From NCBI GenBank assembly GCA_003023695.1, contig PXYW01000003.1:41938-105937 (forward strand): DNA of 64,000 nucleotides. The letters run 5' to 3'. This document shows, one piece after another, positions 43,301-52,240 of this stretch. Within the stretch, counting starts at the first letter, position 1. Every line of letters begins with the position of its first letter. The notes below the pieces were generated by a model. That model searched no databases. It was not told the origin of the DNA and worked only from the letters and a program-made list of their open reading frames with translations. This DNA comes from Sulfobacillus benefaciens. GTDB taxonomy: Bacteria > Bacillota > Sulfobacillia > Sulfobacillales > Sulfobacillaceae. Made by a program: the position numbers and the translations under genes.

Positions 43301-43363
43301 TGACGTTCCCTCCGCATAAAGTACGGCCAACCTGGATATCCTCATAAAAAGGAGCGATTACCG

Positions 43364-43519
43364 TTGTCAAAACCATATTGGGTTTTTGTTGGCAAAGTAT
43401 CCGATTTGCGTCAATTAATGACCTACTGGCCGTTATGGGCGCCAGTAGCAGTCTATGCCGCCATGGTTAATCACGGGAATCCGGGGATAACTCCCGCATC
43501 CACCGCACCGCCGACTTAA
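43364..43519 (+). CDS. Possible small protein
   Basis: A 51-codon ORF from a TTG at 43364, with AGGAG 9 nt upstream, reading SKPYWVFVGKVSDLRQLMTY and then WPLWAPVAVYAAMV. A weak hydrophobic segment lies in the middle. It is antisense to the 3' end of the Hfq-like gene for 53 bp. No family recognised. Confidence 0.35.
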   Translation: MSKPYWVFVGKVSDLRQLMTYWPLWAPVAVYAAMVNHGNPGITPASTAPPT

Positions 43520-43802
43520 ATACTAGTTGCGGCCGTCCTTCGGTAGCAATGACCAAAGCATAGGTGTCGTAATCGGTTAATGTTCCACAAAGTGTTTGCC
43601 CATTATCAAATGTCAGTTCCAATGGCACCTCGGCGGCAACCCAATCTCGATATAAGGCTTCTTGCGCCGAACTATGCCGCCCTTGGGACGTCTGACGATT
43701 GTTGGCCCCCCCTTTGGAGCCATGGTTCACCGCAGGCACCCGTGCTTTACTGGTCCGTTGATATTGAGGTACCTCGACCCAAGATCCTTTAGATTTCGGC
43801 AT
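43467..43802 (-). CDS. Divergent Hfq/LSm-like RNA-binding protein
   Basis: About 111 aa (ATG at 43802, GAGGGAG 9 nt upstream; an ATG at 43811 is possible). The first ~50 residues are basic, Q/S/G-rich and probably disordered. The remainder, LYRDWVAAEVPLELTFDNGQ then TLCGTLTDYDTYALVIATEG and PQLVFKSAVRWM, follows the Sm1-Sm2 pattern of Hfq (F..L......v..fl.nG..l.G.v..fD.f.vll...g..qlvYKhAI). FKSAV replaces the usual YKHAI. Likely binds RNA; partner RNAs unknown. It overlaps the unknown gene upstream. Confidence 0.65.
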   Translation of the reverse strand: MPKSKGSWVEVPQYQRTSKARVPAVNHGSKGGANNRQTSQGRHSSAQEALYRDWVAAEVPLELTFDNGQTLCGTLTDYDTYALVIATEGRPQLVFKSAVRWMRELSPDSRD

Positions 43803-44505
43803 CCGTGACATCTCCCTCGTTTTCCTCGACAGGTGTTGTCTTGGCTCTTCTCACCCGCCCGAGTTTTCGGTTAACGGCGTCGAGCACGGCCCGAATCGCC
43901 GCGCCTTGGCCGTCTCCGCGCTCCTGAACCGCTCCTACTAAGATCTCTTCGCGCCGCCTTGGATTCAAATAGCTCAACGCGACCGCAACGACCGACCGAC
44001 CCCCGAGGGGAAACGTCCGTAGTTCAGACAGCACAAACCGCTCACCAAATTCGGAAATTTGGTTTATTGCCTCTACTGCCGCCCAAGCCATGACTTGATG
44101 ATATTGACTCGGCACATAACGGCCGTGCCACTCGCCATGGTAGGTCGTGGTATCGTCGTCTGCGGGTTGCAGCACCACAGAAGCATGACCCAATTGCTGC
44201 AACGTATCCCAGTTCATATGAAATTCCACCACCACCAGTCGGCCTAAAGGATATGTAGGTTGATCCTCTAAAATTTGGGCTACAGAAATTCGCTTATGGT
44301 CGACCCGAAGGTTCCATTGAGCCAAAAGCGCACTCTCGATGTCACGCACAACCTGCTTAGGTCCCCGGGCGACTGTACTTAACACATGAATTTCTTCTAC
44401 TCCACCCCAATCATTAACTGTCACATGACACCGAATAACCGTCGGGATGCGGCGAATTAACGCTTCAATATCGGTTACCGGAACTTGCTCTATGTCGCCT
44501 GCCAT
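43789..44505 (-). CDS. Conserved hypothetical protein
   Basis: 238 aa, soluble and acidic-tailed. Readable segments: CHVTVNDWGGVEEIHVLSTV, GPKQVVRDIESALLAQWNLR, VDHKRISVAQI and, later, GRSVVAVALSYLNPRRREEI. The first part has an alternating beta-alpha-beta feel like an ACT-type module; the second half resembles a small repeat of it. I cannot name a family. It overlaps the start of the Hfq-like gene, so both are likely one operon. Confidence 0.55.
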   Translation of the reverse strand: MAGDIEQVPVTDIEALIRRIPTVIRCHVTVNDWGGVEEIHVLSTVARGPKQVVRDIESALLAQWNLRVDHKRISVAQILEDQPTYPLGRLVVVEFHMNWDTLQQLGHASVVLQPADDDTTTYHGEWHGRYVPSQYHQVMAWAAVEAINQISEFGERFVLSELRTFPLGGRSVVAVALSYLNPRRREEILVGAVQERGDGQGAAIRAVLDAVNRKLGRVRRAKTTPVEENEGDVTDAEI

Positions 44506-44540
44506 CGCAAGACTCCTTCAAATTGGCAATATCCACAACA

Positions 44541-44577
44541 AAAAAGGGCATCGAAATGCTATTCGATACCCTTTTGA
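44541..44577 (-). terminator. Intrinsic terminator of leucine dehydrogenase gene
   Basis: Long AT/GC stem (aaaagggcatcgaa against ttcgatacccttttg, one mismatch) with a 6-nt loop. On the minus strand it ends in a TTTTTT tract, 24 nt after the dehydrogenase stop. Confidence 0.85.
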
Positions 44578-44600
44578 CAAATTCCTCTTTATTTGGTCGG

Positions 44601-45668
44601 TTATTCTGGCACGTACGTGGCTTGAACCCTGCCTAGCACGTGAATGCGCGATTCGGCGATGCGATCGGCGGCTTCTTGAGTGGGAATTCGCTCCGTGTCC
44701 GCTCGCCTTAAGATTTCCCCAACTTGTGTGCCAATTTGTCGAACCCTTGCATAAGCACGTTCCGGATGATAGCCATCGCGATGGAACTCATCCGCAACAT
44801 TGACGACCCCGCCGCCGTTTATCACGTAGTCTGGCACATAAACAATTTGCTTTCTCATCAAGTCTAAGCCGTGGCGTGGTTCTTTTAGCTGATTATTCGC
44901 CGAACCAGCGATGACTTTGCAGCGCAGTTGAGGAATAGTATCGTCGTTTAAAATTGCACCCAGAGCGCATGGAGCAAAGATGTCCGCTTCAACCCCATAA
45001 ATTTGGTCGGGATCCACCCAGGTGGCACCTAATTCATCTGCCGTGTGCTTGCCGTCTTCAGGATGGATGTCGGTGACTATTAAATTGGAACCTTCGTCTT
45101 TGAGAGCCTTGGCCAACAAGGTACCGACATGACCCAGGCCCTGAATCGCCACCGTTTTCCCGTGCAAATCATCGGTCCCCCAAACCATACGAGCCGCCGC
45201 TTTCATCCCCTCTAAAACTCCCAGCGCTGTTGCCGGCGAAGGATCTCCGCTGGTTTCCTTAAGCCCACCGACAAACTCGGTCTCTCGAGATACAGTGGCC
45301 ATATCGTCAGCATTAGTGCCGACGTCTTCGGCCGTGATGTATCGTCCGCCCAAACTCTGAATCAATCGGCCGAAACTGCGAAACAGGGCCTCCGATTTAT
45401 CCTTGCGGCTATCGGCCCAAATAATGGATTTCCCGCCCCCCAAATCTAATCCCATGGCGGCATTTTTGTACGTCATTCCACGAGACAAACGCAGCACATC
45501 CACTATGGCCTCTTTTTCGTCTTCATAGGGCCACATGCGGCATCCCCCTAAGGCAGGGCCAAGGGTCGTGTCGTGGATTGCCACAATCGCCTTTAGTCCT
45601 GTGGTTTTATCGTACCAGAACACCATTTCTTCATGGCCAAACTTCTCCATCGACTCAAATATGTTCAT
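44601..45668 (-). CDS. bcd: Leucine dehydrogenase (Glu/Leu/Phe/Val dehydrogenase family)
   Basis: 355 aa. N-terminal substrate domain: GLKAIVAIHDTTLGPALGG then CRMWPY and AAMGLDLGGGKSIIW with the catalytic Lys. C-terminal Rossmann domain: VAIQGLGHVGTLLAKAL and CALGAILNDDTIPQL, ending ADEFHRDGYHPERAYAR. The start MNIFESMEKFGHEEMVFW closely tracks bacterial leucine dehydrogenases. It deaminates branched-chain amino acids with NAD+, cytoplasmic. Followed by its own terminator. Confidence 0.9.
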   Translation of the reverse strand: MNIFESMEKFGHEEMVFWYDKTTGLKAIVAIHDTTLGPALGGCRMWPYEDEKEAIVDVLRLSRGMTYKNAAMGLDLGGGKSIIWADSRKDKSEALFRSFGRLIQSLGGRYITAEDVGTNADDMATVSRETEFVGGLKETSGDPSPATALGVLEGMKAAARMVWGTDDLHGKTVAIQGLGHVGTLLAKALKDEGSNLIVTDIHPEDGKHTADELGATWVDPDQIYGVEADIFAPCALGAILNDDTIPQLRCKVIAGSANNQLKEPRHGLDLMRKQIVYVPDYVINGGGVVNVADEFHRDGYHPERAYARVRQIGTQVGEILRRADTERIPTQEAADRIAESRIHVLGRVQATYVPE

Positions 45669-45805
45669 GAAATTCTCGCTGACGCGAGTTCCACTCCCTT
45701 TCGTTCGCTGTTATCACCCGTACCGCTCACCATAATGGCACAATTGCTTCCCAAGGTAAACCTCTCGTACCACACGGTTTTAGTATTCCTTAGCGAAGAA
45801 AAACT

Positions 45806-45834
45806 AAAAGAGGCCCCGGTCAGAGCCTCTTTTG
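45806..45834 (-). terminator. Intrinsic terminator of spo0A
   Basis: Stem AAAAGAGGC (45806-45814) / GCCTCTTTT (45825-45833); on the minus strand it follows the spo0A stop by about 12 nt and is trailed by AGTTTTTC. Confidence 0.85.
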
Positions 45835-45845
45835 TTATGTAGCCA

Positions 45846-46631
45846 TTAACTAGCCTTTATTTGCATGCGTAGCTTATCGGCCACCATGGCAATAAACTCA
45901 CTATTGGTTGGTTTGCCGCGATCTCGATTCACCGTATGCCCGAATATTCCATTGATCACATCCACATTGCCCCGTGCCCAGGCCACTTCGATGGCATGAC
46001 GTATCGCGCGCTCAACCCGGCTAGGAGTCGTCTTGAATTTGACAGCAATAGCCGGATACAGTTCTTTGGTGACTCCGCTTAACAAATCCACCCGGTTGAC
46101 CACCATTAGTATGGCTTCTCGCAAGTAGAGGTAACCCTTAATATGGGCTGGGATCCCAATTTCGTGAATAATATTGGTGACTTCCACATCCAAATGTTTC
46201 ACCGGCACCACCTGAAGCTTCCCAGTCGTGGGTACAACTGGTTTAGGTTGCGGCGTAGGTTCTCCCCCCAGTTGTTTAACGCGTTCGGCCAAAACCTTTA
46301 GATTAAACGGCTTGAGGATATAATAATCCGCGCCCAATTCCAGGGCCTTTTGGGTCATTGTCTCCTGTCCAAACGCCGTCAATACAATGACCTTAGGAGT
46401 GCGGGCCAGTTCCATTTGCCGCAACCGTTCCAGTACTCCAATCCCATCTAAATGAGGCATAATAATGTCTAACACTACTACATCCACCGCTTGCCGAGAC
46501 AGAAAATCGAGCACCTCCACGCCGTGATTGGCTATGCCTGCGACTTCCAACCCCTCTTCATTTTGGATGGTTTCGTTCAACAACTCGCAAAATTCCCGAT
46601 TATCGTCGGCGATTAAAACTTTAATTGCCAT
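45846..46631 (-). CDS. spo0A: Sporulation master regulator Spo0A
   Basis: 261 aa, full length. Receiver domain (1-120): acidic pair in LIADDNREF, phospho-Asp D55 in [15 protein letters not shown] switch and K107 in ILKPF. The Spo0A C-terminal DNA-binding domain (about 150-258) contains [18 protein letters not shown] and the recognition helix region [20 protein letters not shown]. This is the strongest single sign of an endospore former. Upstream on the same strand are a small membrane protein and spoIVB, the usual spoIVB-spo0A order. Confidence 0.97.
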   Translation of the reverse strand: MAIKVLIADDNREFCELLNETIQNEEGLEVAGIANHGVEVLDFLSRQAVDVVVLDIIMPHLDGIGVLERLRQMELARTPKVIVLTAFGQETMTQKALELGADYYILKPFNLKVLAERVKQLGGEPTPQPKPVVPTTGKLQVVPVKHLDVEVTNIIHEIGIPAHIKGYLYLREAILMVVNRVDLLSGVTKELYPAIAVKFKTTPSRVERAIRHAIEVAWARGNVDVINGIFGHTVNRDRGKPTNSEFIAMVADKLRMQIKAS

Positions 46632-46724
46632 GTAAGTGCCCCCTGCGGTCAGAATTTACACCAATGCCCTTTTAAATCCTTCTACGATTCTGCCTAATCT
46701 CCTTCCTCTTGCGAAGAGCTGTCA

Positions 46725-46937
46725 TCATTTAAAATATCGCTTTCTTCTACCTGTTTCGACATTAGTTGAATTTGTTGCATGGTATAGGTCATGCGCCATT
46801 AGATATTCAGTTTGAGTCCACAATTCACGACCATAGCGAAGAAGGACCCACGTTGCCGCTAGCCAGGCAGACAAAAACACCCATATCAGAAACCACAACC
46901 AATAATGGTTCGCTGACGATCCTCCCTCGGTTACCAT
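46725..46937 (-). CDS. Small membrane protein between spoIVB and spo0A
   Basis: 70 aa, one or two TM helices (about 11-33: HYWLWFLIWVFLSAWLAATW) and a polar tail ending GRRKRYFK. Same direction as its neighbours. It may be a real small gene or part of the spo0A leader; no family recognised. Confidence 0.4.
   Translation of the reverse strand: MVTEGGSSANHYWLWFLIWVFLSAWLAATWVLLRYGRELWTQTEYLMAHDLYHATNSTNVETGRRKRYFK
46754..46761 (-). promoter_or_regulatory. Candidate 0A box upstream of spo0A
   Basis: TGTCGAAA on the minus strand, matching the 0A-box core TGNCGAA, about 122 bp upstream of the spo0A start. It would suit autoregulation, but a 7-bp motif can occur by chance. Confidence 0.35.
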
Positions 46938-47017
46938 GAAACGAGCAAGAATCTTGACGAACGAATTCTCTATTGGACGCCAAAATTCCTGCCCGTCATC
47001 TCAATCATGCAAAATTT

Positions 47018-48343
47018 TCATACATTTTTCGGCGAACTGTTATGATCGTTGCTATACGCTGGCTGGTGAGCCATCCAATAAGCATAACAGCCAAATCCCA
47101 AGGTGGGGCGACTTAGCAAGACGTGGGTTACGGCCCCAACAAGACGGCCATTTTCGATGATGGGGCTACCGCTCATCCCTTGCACCACACCACCCGCTAC
47201 TCTTAACAGTCTGGGATCGGTAACCTGGAACAACAACCCTTTAGTATTAGGCTGCCACTGAGGATATGTGCGCAATATCCGAACTTGGAAGACCTCAGGG
47301 CGTTGTCCTTTGACTACAGTGACAATTTGAGCTTCCCCTGGTTGTACTTGATCCGGCAATGCTAAAGGAATGGCTCGCTGAGGACCCCAGACCGGATTAT
47401 GCGCTAGATGCCCTACAATGCCGAATCGTCCGTTATGCAGCACGTTGCCTGCCACATTGTATCCTCCCGCCAAAACCCCAATTTTTTGGCCAGGCGTGGT
47501 CCCGGATCCCGCAATAACGCCAACGATATCCGCTCCCATTACATAGCCGGAGCGTATTGCCACCGGATGACGGGTTAATCCATCGGTAATACTGTGCCCT
47601 AATGCAGCATATTGGTGAGTCTTGGGATTATAGAAAGTAAGAGTCCCCACGCCATTAGCGCCATCCTCCACAACCACTCCCACTTCCCAACGATGAAACT
47701 GAGGCACCCATACCGGATGCAACCATCGTCGGTGCATGGTTCGCGCTCCTTCAACGGTCAACTCCAACGGCCGTCCAGTGCCTCCTGCAGTTCTCACTGC
47801 ATTTTGCAACTGTTGGTCCGAACGCGCTGGCTGTCGATTGATCCGGGTAATAATGTCCCCTCGCTCAATGCCTGCTTCCTGCGCGGGATCTATCCATTGA
47901 TGCCCTTGCCGTATCGGCTGTACCGCAGTGACCACCAATCCCTGAGTGCGAGCCACCACTCCCAGCGATTCGCCACCCGGTACCAACGATGACGGCGCAG
48001 CCGTGACGTCTACGGGAATGGTACGATACCAAAACTTGCCGAAGAGAGAAAATCTTACATTATAATGCCCCGGTTTGGTCCCGACCAAAGTAACTTGTTT
48101 AAAGCCATTGGATTCCTGGATTTGCATCCGACCTATAGGTGTTACCTGTACCGGAAGATAAGCACTCCAGGGAAGACTTAACGGCTCCCCTTGGGGTATC
48201 ATAAGATGACTTGGCCAGTCAGCGATCCGCTCCAAAGGGGGAGAAAAGCCTGCCGAAATGAGCATCATTGCACCCGCAACCCCAATAATTTTTTTTGGAT
48301 TCCACCACCGGGTATTGGCTCGGTTTTTAGCTTTTTGTCTCAC
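47018..48343 (-). CDS. spoIVB: SpoIVB serine peptidase
   Basis: 441 aa from a GTG at 48343 preceded by a perfect GGAGGTGATC. An N-terminal signal/TM segment (about 17-35) is followed by a PDZ domain (about 120-205: AGIERGDIITRINRQ), then the SpoIVB peptidase with His in AALGHSI and Ser in VQGMSGSPII. In Bacillus it is secreted from the forespore into the intermembrane space and triggers pro-sigma-K processing by cleaving SpoIVFA. Sits between recN-side genes and spo0A as usual. Confidence 0.93.
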   Translation of the reverse strand: MRQKAKNRANTRWWNPKKIIGVAGAMMLISAGFSPPLERIADWPSHLMIPQGEPLSLPWSAYLPVQVTPIGRMQIQESNGFKQVTLVGTKPGHYNVRFSLFGKFWYRTIPVDVTAAPSSLVPGGESLGVVARTQGLVVTAVQPIRQGHQWIDPAQEAGIERGDIITRINRQPARSDQQLQNAVRTAGGTGRPLELTVEGARTMHRRWLHPVWVPQFHRWEVGVVVEDGANGVGTLTFYNPKTHQYAALGHSITDGLTRHPVAIRSGYVMGADIVGVIAGSGTTPGQKIGVLAGGYNVAGNVLHNGRFGIVGHLAHNPVWGPQRAIPLALPDQVQPGEAQIVTVVKGQRPEVFQVRILRTYPQWQPNTKGLLFQVTDPRLLRVAGGVVQGMSGSPIIENGRLVGAVTHVLLSRPTLGFGCYAYWMAHQPAYSNDHNSSPKNV

Positions 48344-48557
48344 TCACGGATCACCTCCAATCTCTTGTATTGATACCTATAACATCCCGAAGCCAATCCC
48401 GATTCATCCCCGGAATCAGAGTCAGTGTCTGTCAAGAGTGGGAATGCAAAAATAACAACCCAAGGTGCCCGTGCAGTAAATTTTCACGGCTTGGTCGCGG
48501 TGCCAAATCTTTTGTGAGATTGCCAAAATCAACGCGTGAAGCGACTCGCAAGCAAGT

Positions 48558-49613
48558 TTAGCATAAGGTTTTCAGATGGCGGATGATGTCCTGGGCTGCA
48601 AGTGGACGGGCCCACTTTTCTTGGGAGGCCAGCATCAACTGACGCATCGGTGCATCGTTTTTCAATAAATTGCGCACCTTATCAGTGAGTTCGGTATCGC
48701 CGCGCACTGCCAGATGATGTTGTAATAAACGGTCGCGATTTATTTCTTCCTGCCCAGGAATCCAATGCGTCACGATCCAAGGCACATGGGATTGCGCAAC
48801 TTCGGCCGCGGTGACTCCACCGGGCTTCCCCACCACCAATTGAGCATGGCGCAAAAATATTGGCATATTTTCAACATAGCCGGCAATCGTCACAGTCTCT
48901 GGCCAACGATATTCCGATAGCTTCCAGCGAAGCTTCTCATTATGTCCGCATACGGCCACCACTGGCCAATCCAGTGTGGCCAACTGCCGTAGAATCCTGG
49001 TATATGGCCCCATACCCAACCCACCACCCAACAAGATAATCGGTCCCCGATCATAAATGGGCAATGGTGGCACCGTTTCCTGAAAGGAGGCACGAATAGG
49101 GATCCCGGTCATAAACACATGATCTGATGCCACTCCAAATCGGTTTAAATCTTCCACTTGTTCCGGAAGCCATACGGTATAGGCATCCGCCATCGGTTCA
49201 TACCAAAACCGATGGACGGAGAGATCTGTCAACACCCCGACCACCCGTAAATTTGGATGCGTTTCGCGAACTGCACCCCAGGCGTTCAGCGCGAACGGAT
49301 GGGTGGCAATCACAACATCCGGGCGGTACTCATCAAAGACGTCCGGCAATATTCGACGGCCAATCTGCCGCCAATGCATTCTATGCTGGCGCCAGTTAAA
49401 GGTGGTCCGGTCTGACCATCGAAATAACCGACCATAACTTGTCCCAAAGTAATGCAAGCCAAAAAAGTATAGTGCCGTTTCCACGCGGGCTGCCGCCACT
49501 AAATGATGAGAAAATTCGACTTGCCATCCGTCTAAATACGCTGCTTCGGCCATTGCTTGAGCGGCAATATCGTGGCCTGTGCCAATTGGCAAACTGGCAA
49601 TTAGAAGTTTCAT
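48558..49613 (-). CDS. MGDG synthase/UgtP-type glycosyltransferase
   Basis: 351 aa from the ATG at 49613 (GAGGG upstream; frame open to 49664). The N-terminal half begins LLIASLPIGTGHDIAAQAMA, the GxGH motif of MGDG-synthase/MurG-like GT-B enzymes, and contains PDVVIATHPFALNAWG. The C-terminal half has ILLGGGLGMGPYTRIL and LVVGKPGGVTAAEVAQSHVP, the donor-binding signature. It probably glycosylates diacylglycerol for membrane glycolipid. 11 nt downstream of the DUF212 gene; an insert in the usual recN-spoIVB order. Confidence 0.82.
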   Translation of the reverse strand: MKLLIASLPIGTGHDIAAQAMAEAAYLDGWQVEFSHHLVAAARVETALYFFGLHYFGTSYGRLFRWSDRTTFNWRQHRMHWRQIGRRILPDVFDEYRPDVVIATHPFALNAWGAVRETHPNLRVVGVLTDLSVHRFWYEPMADAYTVWLPEQVEDLNRFGVASDHVFMTGIPIRASFQETVPPLPIYDRGPIILLGGGLGMGPYTRILRQLATLDWPVVAVCGHNEKLRWKLSEYRWPETVTIAGYVENMPIFLRHAQLVVGKPGGVTAAEVAQSHVPWIVTHWIPGQEEINRDRLLQHHLAVRGDTELTDKVRNLLKNDAPMRQLMLASQEKWARPLAAQDIIRHLKTLC

Positions 49614-49624
49614 CGCACCCTCAT

Positions 49625-50056
49625 TTATATTCGGTAGAGAAGTATCCCTAAAAAGACACCCCATAACGCGCCCATTAGTACCTCCACCGGGGTATGTCCG
49701 ACAAACTCTGGAAATTCCTCGCTATCACTCATCCGGTTCAGATATTTTGACTGCAGACCGACAGTGCGCCGCACCCCTATCGCATCATATAACACAATAA
49801 ACCCTAGCACACAGCTCACCGCAAACATTGGGGATTGCCATCCCGTTTGAAATCCCATAGCCGTGGATAACGCCGAGACCATGGCCGAATGAGATGATGG
49901 CATGCCCCCAGATCCAATTAACCGTTCTAATCGAGGCCGCTTTTTGTACCATGCATAAATCACAAATTTCATCAGTTGGGCACTGGCCACCGCCAAAATT
50001 GCAGTAATTAGCACCCGATTGGAGTCATTTAATAATCGCGACAAACCGCTATGCAC
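49625..50056 (-). CDS. Divergent PAP2-family membrane protein (DUF212/YuiD)
   Basis: 143 aa from a GTG at 50056 with GGAGG 6 nt upstream; the frame extends upstream inside recN. Four TM segments. Family marks: QLMKFVIYAWYKKRPRLERL then GSGGMPSSHSAMVSALSTAM (PSSH like PAP2 phosphatases) and YDAIGVRRTVGLQ, ending GHTPVEVLMGALWG. It overlaps the recN stop by 8 bp. Enzymatic activity of this family is not established to my knowledge. Confidence 0.85.
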   Translation of the reverse strand: MHSGLSRLLNDSNRVLITAILAVASAQLMKFVIYAWYKKRPRLERLIGSGGMPSSHSAMVSALSTAMGFQTGWQSPMFAVSCVLGFIVLYDAIGVRRTVGLQSKYLNRMSDSEEFPEFVGHTPVEVLMGALWGVFLGILLYRI

Positions 50057-51704
50057 CCTCGACCTCCTGCGCCAATAACTGCCGTGCATGTTCCAATGCG
50101 ACAGCATCTGGGTTCCCGCTCAGCATGCGTGCTACTTCCCCAGGTCTCCCCGCCATATCTAAACTCGCCACACTAGATTCTGCCATCGCATTCTTAATCA
50201 CCTTAAAGACTTTGATATGCGTTTTGGCCCGGGCTGCCACCGTCGGTTGATGACTCACCGCAACCACTTGACGCGTATGGCCTAGCCGTGACAGCAATTG
50301 TCCTACCTGCTGGGCACTGATACCGCCCAGACCAGTGTCCAATTCATCCAACACCAGTGTTGCTGTGCTGGCCCGGCCTTCCACTACCGCCATAGCCAAT
50401 GCTACCCGAGACAGTTCCCCTCCCGAAGCCACTTTTGCCAAAGGCCGTGGGTCTTGGCCGGGATTTGCCGCAAATTGGCACTCCACCATATCCACACCAG
50501 TGTCCCGGGGTGATACTGGTGATATCACAAACTTTACTACTGCACCTAGCATCTCCATCTGGCTTAATAACTGTTCCACTTCAGTGGCCACGGCCTGAGC
50601 CAAGGTTTGCCGTTGAAATGACAACTGCTCGGCCAGCTGCCGATAGTCTTGGAACCGTGCCGTGGCAATTTTCGTCCATTTATTAAGCTCCCAGGTTATG
50701 TTGTCCACTTCAGCCAAACGCTTTGTGGAAGCGTTCAGCAATTCCAGCACATCACTCAACTGAGGCCCATATTTTCTTTTGATCCTGGCCAGAAGATCCG
50801 CTCGCTGTTCGATTTGCTCCAAATGTGCCGGATCCAAATTTAAGTTTTGATACCACTCACTGAGAGTCCATTGCATTTCGCTGAGCAAGAGGGACACCTG
50901 GTCCAACATCTGCATCGCCGGCTGCAATCCTGGGTCCATTCGCATCAAACCATCCAAAATTCGAACAACATGAGCAATCCCGGGAATAACGCCCACATCG
51001 TCTTGATTAAGGTAGCGGTCAATGGTTTGGTATCCTTCCACCAAGCGTTGCCCTTGCCGTAACCTTGCCAACTCCTCGTTTAAACTCTCATCTTCGTTGG
51101 GTAGGATTTGGGCATTGCCAATCTCGTCAACCAACGCTCGCAATCTGTCCCATTCCTCAGAATCGCCGGCGGTTCTTTGAATGGTTGCTAATGCATTCTC
51201 CGCCTGACGCCACTCGCGATAGGCTTGGGCTACATTCCAAGCCAACTGTTCCAGATTGCCGATGCGGTCAAGCCAGGACAAGAGAGTATCGGGGTCCGCA
51301 ATTTTGATCGATTGATGTTGGGCCGTAATCTCCACTAAATGCAGCGCCACCCGGCGCACTGCCTGAGCGGGCACTATTTGGCCCTGCGCCCGATACGCAC
51401 TGCGCCCATCCCGGCCTAGTTCCCGTTGAAGGATCAGCCATTCATCCGGCTCAATACCATAGCCTTCCAATACCAGCCATAAGGGATGATCCAGTGCTAC
51501 TTCGAATGACGCCCGTACCCGCACCACCTCCCCAAACGGACCTGCCGGATCCGACACGCGCGCCCCCATAAGAAATCCAATGGCATTTAGCAACAAGGAT
51601 TTCCCTGCCCCGGACTCTCCTGTGATGGCATTAAAACCTGGGCCAAATTCGACCGACGCGCTGCGGATTAACCCGAAATTCTCCACCGTCAGTTCCTTAA
51701 CCAT
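50049..51704 (-). CDS. recN: DNA repair protein RecN
   Basis: 551 aa from the ATG at 51704 (AAGGAAGG upstream; frame open to 51752). SMC-like ATPase: Walker A GESGAGKSLLLNAIGFL near the N-terminus, long coiled-coil centre, ABC signature ASGGELSRVALAM and Walker B TLVLDELDTGLGG followed by VAVSHQPTVAARA. It acts in double-strand-break repair. Standard place between argR and sporulation genes. Confidence 0.95.
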   Translation of the reverse strand: MVKELTVENFGLIRSASVEFGPGFNAITGESGAGKSLLLNAIGFLMGARVSDPAGPFGEVVRVRASFEVALDHPLWLVLEGYGIEPDEWLILQRELGRDGRSAYRAQGQIVPAQAVRRVALHLVEITAQHQSIKIADPDTLLSWLDRIGNLEQLAWNVAQAYREWRQAENALATIQRTAGDSEEWDRLRALVDEIGNAQILPNEDESLNEELARLRQGQRLVEGYQTIDRYLNQDDVGVIPGIAHVVRILDGLMRMDPGLQPAMQMLDQVSLLLSEMQWTLSEWYQNLNLDPAHLEQIEQRADLLARIKRKYGPQLSDVLELLNASTKRLAEVDNITWELNKWTKIATARFQDYRQLAEQLSFQRQTLAQAVATEVEQLLSQMEMLGAVVKFVISPVSPRDTGVDMVECQFAANPGQDPRPLAKVASGGELSRVALAMAVVEGRASTATLVLDELDTGLGGISAQQVGQLLSRLGHTRQVVAVSHQPTVAARAKTHIKVFKVIKNAMAESSVASLDMAGRPGEVARMLSGNPDAVALEHARQLLAQEVEGA

Positions 51705-51783
51705 AATTCCGCCTTCCTTAAGATGGCATTTATCCACATCTGGTGGGTCCAAGCGAACCGCGGCACCCCTGCCCTTGATTCCG

Positions 51784-52239
51784 CTATCGCAAGTCCTCCA
51801 AACGTTGGGCTAGCACCGGCGCATCCTGGGTGCTCCGCGCTACCACCAGCACCGTGTTTTCTCCGGCTAATGTTCCTGCCACTTCAGGCCAGTCCAATCC
51901 GTCAATCGCTTCAGATACGACATTGGCCCCAGCCGGCAAAGTTTTCACCACAACCAAATTTTCACTGACCACATAACTTACCAGCACCTCACGCAAAAGA
52001 CGGGTTAAGCGATCTCGCGAACCCGCTAAAGCTGAATAGTCGGGCAACGCATAACGATGACGGTCCTCGTAGGGTACTTTCAATAAGCCAAGTTCCTTGA
52101 TGTCACGGGAGATTGTTGCCTGCGTAGTCGGCATGCCTCTTGACGCCAGCAACTCTGACAATTCCTCTTGTGTCTCAACGGCATGAGCTCGGATAATTTC
52201 TTGAATCAATGCCTGCCTTGACCGCTTGTCCTGGTGCAT
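51784..52239 (-). CDS. argR: Arginine repressor ArgR
   Basis: 151 aa from the ATG at 52239 with AAGGA 7 nt upstream. N-terminal winged helix: TQEELSELLASRGMPTTQAT then ISRDIKELGLLKV. C-terminal hexamerisation/arginine domain: LVVVKTLPAGANVVSEAIDG and GTLAGENTVLVVARS. It starts directly after the nadK stop. In Firmicutes this locus argR also links to recN; it controls arginine biosynthesis and catabolism. Confidence 0.93.
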   Translation of the reverse strand: MHQDKRSRQALIQEIIRAHAVETQEELSELLASRGMPTTQATISRDIKELGLLKVPYEDRHRYALPDYSALAGSRDRLTRLLREVLVSYVVSENLVVVKTLPAGANVVSEAIDGLDWPEVAGTLAGENTVLVVARSTQDAPVLAQRLEDLR

Positions 52240-52240
52240 T

